Made by a program: the position numbers and the translations under genes. A stretch of 9,348 bases of DNA, from NCBI GenBank assembly GCA_003231925.1, contig QIKK01000056.1, positions 1 through 9,348 of the forward strand, in the 5' to 3' direction. Below the pieces are notes generated by a model. The model was not told the origin of the DNA. It worked only from the letters and a program-made list of their open reading frames with translations, and did not search any database. This document shows positions 6,783-9,348 of the stretch, piece by piece (position 1 is the stretch's first letter; every line of letters starts with the position of its first letter). The stretch is from Candidatus Saccharimonadota bacterium (GTDB taxonomy: Bacteria > Patescibacteriota > Saccharimonadia > Saccharimonadales > SZUA-47).

Positions 6783-7636
6783 GTTTTTTGTCTTGCTGTA
6801 TCCTGCACGTTAGTGTTATTCGAAGCACCAATTACACCTAATGTAGTATTAGGACCACCGTCAATATTAGCCACGGCGTCTGCCGCTGCCTTTTGTGCAG
6901 CTGTATCCGTTGTCGACTTGACGTCATGTTTTAGTTGGTTTGTTAGTGTAAACCCAAGACCTTGTTTTCCAGGGTTTGTAAGGCCTAGATCGCCATTTGC
7001 CATAGTATAGACCTGGTCTCCCATCTCCTTGGCAATCAAGCCTTTGTTTTTCTTATAAATGTCGTATGCTTGAGCTGCAGATATCTTGCCAGGTGCTAGG
7101 TTCATTATTTGTTGAGTTATGCTACCACCTTGAGCAACGTCTACGTGGCTTTTCTTTACAGTATCTGCGAAGTCACCGTCTTGTTGCTCGTTTGTTATAA
7201 ATCTTGCCTGTTGTGCGTCACTGTTTTTATTTAGAACAGCAGGGTTACTTGGACTTGAACCGGTGGCTGTCGATGCTGTAGTGGTGGTATTTCCAATATT
7301 TCCAGAAGCTCCCCTGGTAGTAAAAGAAGTACCGCCTGCACCAGAACTTTGCGAAGCCCCCCCCGATGCATTAATAGCAAGGTTAATTGCTGCAAAAGCC
7401 TTTTTTTCGTAAACATCTCTCCTATCACCAATGCCTACGATTCTATTTTTGATGGCTAGCACTTGATCTATGACAGTTTTTATACGGTCGATATTAGAGG
7501 ACTCTGCGATTTTACTATTAAAATCGGTCAGTTCACTACCACTACCGAATGTCTCTTTTATCCACCCTAAAGCGGCTTCTTTGGCCACACCCAGCTTTCC
7601 CTCGGTCATACTTTTTTGTTGGCTGGTAGTATCCAT
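6746..7636 (-). CDS. N-terminal reading frame of the split repeat-rich protein (296 aa as read)
   Basis: The start ATG at 7636 has a strong ribosome binding site (AAGGA at 7649-7645, 8 bp away), so translation clearly begins here. Residues 1-90 look like a compact helical domain (KEAALGWIKETFG, IDRIKTVIDQVLAIKNRIVGIG, EKKAFAAINLAINA). Residues 91-135 are a Gly/Ser/Thr linker. Residues 140-265 are richer in ordinary residues and may form a second domain (QGGSITQQIMNLAPGKISAAQAYDIYKKNKGLIAKEMGDQVYTM). Only residues 1-284 belong to the original frame; the last 12 (TQHHQLIQEMLK) are frameshifted readthrough of the repeat. No family is recognised and no catalytic motif is seen. As read it may still make a stable truncated product containing both candidate domains. 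Confidence 0.7.
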   Translation of the reverse strand: MDTTSQQKSMTEGKLGVAKEAALGWIKETFGSGSELTDFNSKIAESSNIDRIKTVIDQVLAIKNRIVGIGDRRDVYEKKAFAAINLAINASGGASQSSGAGGTSFTTRGASGNIGNTTTTASTATGSSPSNPAVLNKNSDAQQARFITNEQQDGDFADTVKKSHVDVAQGGSITQQIMNLAPGKISAAQAYDIYKKNKGLIAKEMGDQVYTMANGDLGLTNPGKQGLGFTLTNQLKHDVKSTTDTAAQKAAADAVANIDGGPNTTLGVIGASNNTNVQDTARQKTQHHQLIQEMLK

Positions 7637-7686
7637 CTTTTTTATCCTTTTTGTTTATTTTTGTGTATCTGTCGCAATACTATCAG

Positions 7687-7692
7687 ATTATA
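7687..7692 (-). promoter_or_regulatory. Possible -10 box for the repeat-rich gene
   Basis: A perfect TATAAT reads on the - strand at 7692-7687, about 50 bp before the ATG at 7636. The sequence 17 bp further upstream (CATTCC) is a poor -35 box, so this promoter would be weak or activator-dependent. Confidence 0.4.
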
Positions 7693-7735
7693 TTCAGAAA
7701 AGCAATAGCGGAATGGGTAGAGGGAGTTTCTAACA

Positions 7736-7750
7736 TTGACTTTAAGTCAA
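7736..7750. promoter_or_regulatory. Palindrome over the -35 box (possible operator)
   Basis: TTGACTT-T-AAGTCAA is a perfect 7-bp inverted repeat with a single central base, and its left arm is the -35 box itself. A dimeric regulator bound here would block the + strand promoter. It also lies upstream of the divergent gene, where it could act on both. Confidence 0.4.
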
Positions 7751-7764
7751 GCTTATGCTATATT
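7736..7764 (+). promoter_or_regulatory. Strong sigma-70-like promoter for the HExxH protein gene
   Basis: TTGACT (7736-7741) and TATATT (7759-7764) are separated by 17 bp, and TGC directly before the -10 makes an extended -10. Transcription should start near 7771. An ATG at 7755 in the same frame lies inside the promoter and would not be in this transcript, so translation should begin at the next in-frame ATG, 7797. Confidence 0.7.
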
Positions 7765-7796
7765 TAATCTGTAAATTAAGTAAAATAAAAATAATC

Positions 7797-9239
7797 ATGC
7801 CAGAAACTATAACAGCTCCACCACCAATACAAATGGATATTCCTGATATGGAATCTCCAGAACAGCTGTATAGTCCAGATATAGAAGCAGAAAGAATAGT
7901 AGAGTCAGTATTTGATCTGGGGGTTGAAGTAGAAGATAAAAAGAAGGTTAAGGAGTCCCTTACTATTTTAATTGATGAATTCGAAATAGATAACGATGCA
8001 TTGAGCGGAACGAAAAATGAGCTTGTTATGACCGCAATTGCTTCTAGGATGTCCAAGCTAGAGGACATTAAAGACGTTGGTAGGCATGGTCAGGAGAAGG
8101 AATATATAGCAGATTTAGTAATGTTATCTGTAGGTGAGAATACACAGTTTTCGGACTTGTTAGAGTCTTCATTTAACGAAGTATCTGATAATGAAATAAA
8201 AATGGCTTTAGACAAATTCACACAGCCAGAAGTTACTAAGGACATGGACAAATATATTCGAGGTGCAGAATTCGACGAACTTAGAAAAAAGTTAGGCATT
8301 ACTTCGGAAGATGATATGGAAGTTCGTGTTTTGAGTATTGTAGATGACCAAAAAACCCAGCTTTACGGATTACGTAGACGGTCTACTGTATATGATGCAG
8401 AAGAAACCTCGTATATAACAGATTATGAATCAGGACTTGTTAAAAATGGTAGAGATTTTGCTGAATCTACTGGTAGGAAGGAGTTATTCGCTCCAGCTTG
8501 GGTAGATACACTTGAAAATGGCACTACTTATCTGTGTTTATCATTACCTACAGCCGAAAAAGTTCTATATCAAGAAGAAGACAGGGCAGACTATTATGGA
8601 AATCAGGAACTGGGTGGGGATATCGCCATGGTTATGCACGAGTATACCCATACAAGAAATCGACTTTCACTAAGTGATACACATACGGGCCTCGGCACAG
8701 CACTTGAAGAGTTGAGAGCTGAACATTTTTCTGGTAATAAACACGGGTACACAGATATTAAGAAATTTTTTCAGGGCATGAAAATGTTAACAGGATATAG
8801 CCCGGAATCTAGTTTTGATATGAAAGATGGCTATGATGAGTCAAAGTTTTTGTTAGATATCGTTGATCACGTTGGGCTTGATGGGCTATTAGATGCTTTC
8901 ACAGTAATGCCTAAAAACTATGCAGAAGACGATCAAGCGAGTGGCATCATGAGATCTGTAGTGGGACACGATAGTGGGGTATCTGGAAGTTTCGAAAATC
9001 TGTATTCAGACATGGTAAATAGATTCGGTGAGGAAGTAGTTCAACAGAATATAGATGATTATGTAGATGCTTTAAGAAACAGGATTATAGACATGAAAAG
9101 TGAAGATGAGAACAGCAGTATAACAGTTGAAGATGCTTCTGTGTATGGCGGGGTTGAGTCTTACGCTAAGACAATAATAGACAATTTTAGAAATAGATAT
9201 CCAGACGAGTCTAACGGTTATGAATACTTTGAGGCCTAA
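7797..9239 (+). CDS. Putative zinc metalloprotease-like protein with HEYTH and EELRAE motifs, 480 aa
   Basis: The sequence shows a HExxH zinc motif, His281-Glu282-Tyr-Thr-His285, in a helix-like context (IAMVMHEYTHTRNRL). About 20 residues later comes EELRAEHFSG (Glu304, Glu305, Glu309). An acidic third ligand after HExxH is the gluzincin pattern, and EExRAE resembles the second motif of dipeptidyl peptidase III (M49), although there the first motif is HExxGH and the spacing is about 50 residues. I therefore infer a metallopeptidase without assigning a family. The N-terminal 240 residues are acidic and mainly helical. The C-terminal 170 are also helical and may cover the active site. There is no signal peptide, so it is probably cytosolic. 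The start ATG at 7797 is preferred over 7755, which falls inside the promoter; no clear Shine-Dalgarno precedes 7797. The gene is divergent from the repeat-rich gene and convergent with rpmA. Confidence 0.75.
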   Translation: MPETITAPPPIQMDIPDMESPEQLYSPDIEAERIVESVFDLGVEVEDKKKVKESLTILIDEFEIDNDALSGTKNELVMTAIASRMSKLEDIKDVGRHGQEKEYIADLVMLSVGENTQFSDLLESSFNEVSDNEIKMALDKFTQPEVTKDMDKYIRGAEFDELRKKLGITSEDDMEVRVLSIVDDQKTQLYGLRRRSTVYDAEETSYITDYESGLVKNGRDFAESTGRKELFAPAWVDTLENGTTYLCLSLPTAEKVLYQEEDRADYYGNQELGGDIAMVMHEYTHTRNRLSLSDTHTGLGTALEELRAEHFSGNKHGYTDIKKFFQGMKMLTGYSPESSFDMKDGYDESKFLLDIVDHVGLDGLLDAFTVMPKNYAEDDQASGIMRSVVGHDSGVSGSFENLYSDMVNRFGEEVVQQNIDDYVDALRNRIIDMKSEDENSSITVEDASVYGGVESYAKTIIDNFRNRYPDESNGYEYFEA

Positions 9240-9261
9240 CCTGATATCAATTAAGGTTTTT
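9238..9261 (+). terminator. Possible weak rho-independent terminator
   Basis: AACCT (9238-9242) can pair with AGGTT (9254-9258) around an 11-nt loop, and a short T run (9257-9261) follows in the + direction. The stem is only 5 bp and it overlaps the rpmA stop codon, so support is modest. It would end the metalloprotease-like transcript. Confidence 0.25.
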
Positions 9262-9348
9262 ACTCAACTGTAACTTCAGTGCGGGGGACGGTTTTGCCGG
9301 TAAAGTTTTTCTTGCGACGAGCGACAAATTTAACAATGCCATCTTTTG
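9260..9348 (-). CDS. rpmA: Large-subunit ribosomal protein bL27, C-terminal fragment
   Basis: Reading the - strand from the window edge gives 28 codons, KDGIVKFVARRKKNFTGKTV and then PRTEVTVE, followed by TAA (9262-9260). The pattern DGxVKF followed by a basic segment and a short beta strand ending near V-x-V matches the C-terminus of bL27, which sits close to the peptidyl-transferase centre of the 50S subunit. The start and most of the gene lie beyond the right edge. In bacteria rpmA usually follows rplU (bL21), which would be expected outside the window. The fragment is short, so the call rests on the motif alone. Confidence 0.75.
   Translation of the reverse strand, partial: KDGIVKFVARRKKNFTGKTVPRTEVTVE

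Larger units (their letters stand above)
6068..7636 (-). pseudogene. Low-complexity, repeat-containing protein interrupted by two compensating frameshifts (522 aa if restored)
   Basis: Two - strand frames, 7636-6746 (296 aa) and 6592-6068 (174 aa), are parts of one gene. The first leaves frame at an A6 run (6789-6784) and stops at TGA 6748-6746. Adding one A gives RQKNTAPSAN and opens the frame through the first 63-bp repeat to a TGA at 6650-6648. Removing one C from the C4 run at 6654-6651 gives IYPELSSAKGYTAPSAN and joins the second frame. The net change is zero, the span is 1569 bp, and the rebuilt product is 522 aa. The GTG that opens the second frame is simply codon 349, inside the second repeat. 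The protein has no signal peptide or membrane helix that I can see. Function is unknown. It could be a true pseudogene, a sequencing artefact at homopolymers, or a frameshift-controlled gene. Confidence 0.7.

Noticed and set aside
6776..6800. Programmed -1 frameshift at the A6 run
   Set aside because: The zero-frame codons are CAA AAA ACA, which do not fit the X XXY YYZ tandem slippery pattern, and six A's is short for transcriptional slippage. No strong downstream stem was seen.
7231..7431. 66-codon - strand open frame rich in Leu/Gln/Pro
   Set aside because: It is the shifted frame of the Gly/Ser/Thr linker in the repeat-rich gene; composition is a by-product of the codon repeats.
7755..7796. 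Upstream in-frame ATG giving a hydrophobic N-terminus (MLYLICKL) on the HExxH protein
   Set aside because: It lies inside the TTGACT/TATATT promoter, so the likely transcript does not contain it.

Overview
The window looks like a piece of chromosome from a small-genome, AT-rich bacterium of the Patescibacteria/CPR radiation, possibly a Saccharibacteria (TM7) relative. This is an inference. It rests on AT-rich genes read with the standard code, the divergent C-terminus of the bL27 fragment at the right edge, an orphan receiver-only response regulator, and an ABC exporter that begins with a short helical 'YI..AL..G.....I...L..AGY' module of a kind I associate with CPR membrane proteins. Without a database search I cannot fix the lineage.

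Layout. Bases 1-3218 (+ strand) hold housekeeping and regulatory genes: a carboxy-terminal processing protease of family S41 (5' end outside the window), CTP synthase (pyrG), and a single-domain response regulator 21 bp behind pyrG. Bases 3256-4083 hold a 252-aa orphan protein with its own good-looking promoter. It meets an ABC exporter (4080-6005, - strand) tail to tail, and the two stop codons share four bases. Upstream of the exporter on the same strand lies 6068-7636, a low-complexity Ala/Gly/Ser/Thr-rich protein. It is split into two reading frames by two compensating frameshifts and carries a perfect 63-bp direct repeat. Divergent from it, after a 160-bp intergenic region with promoters on both strands and a palindrome over a -35 box, is a 480-aa protein (7797-9239) with a HEYTH zinc-protease motif and a downstream EELRAE motif. 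The right edge holds the last 28 codons of rpmA (ribosomal protein bL27) on the - strand.

How the genes may work together. CTP synthase and bL27 are core metabolism and translation. The S41 protease would act at the cell surface. The exporter, the repeat-rich protein and the divergent HExxH protein form an accessory block (4080-9239) with no obvious conserved pathway. The most informative points are the broken repeat gene, which rebuilds as one 522-aa protein if one A is added to an A6 run and one C removed from a C4 run; the CCC-TGA sequence at the second break, which resembles a +1 frameshift site; the unassigned HExxH/EELRAE protein; and the promoter evidence that moves that protein's start from 7755 to 7797.
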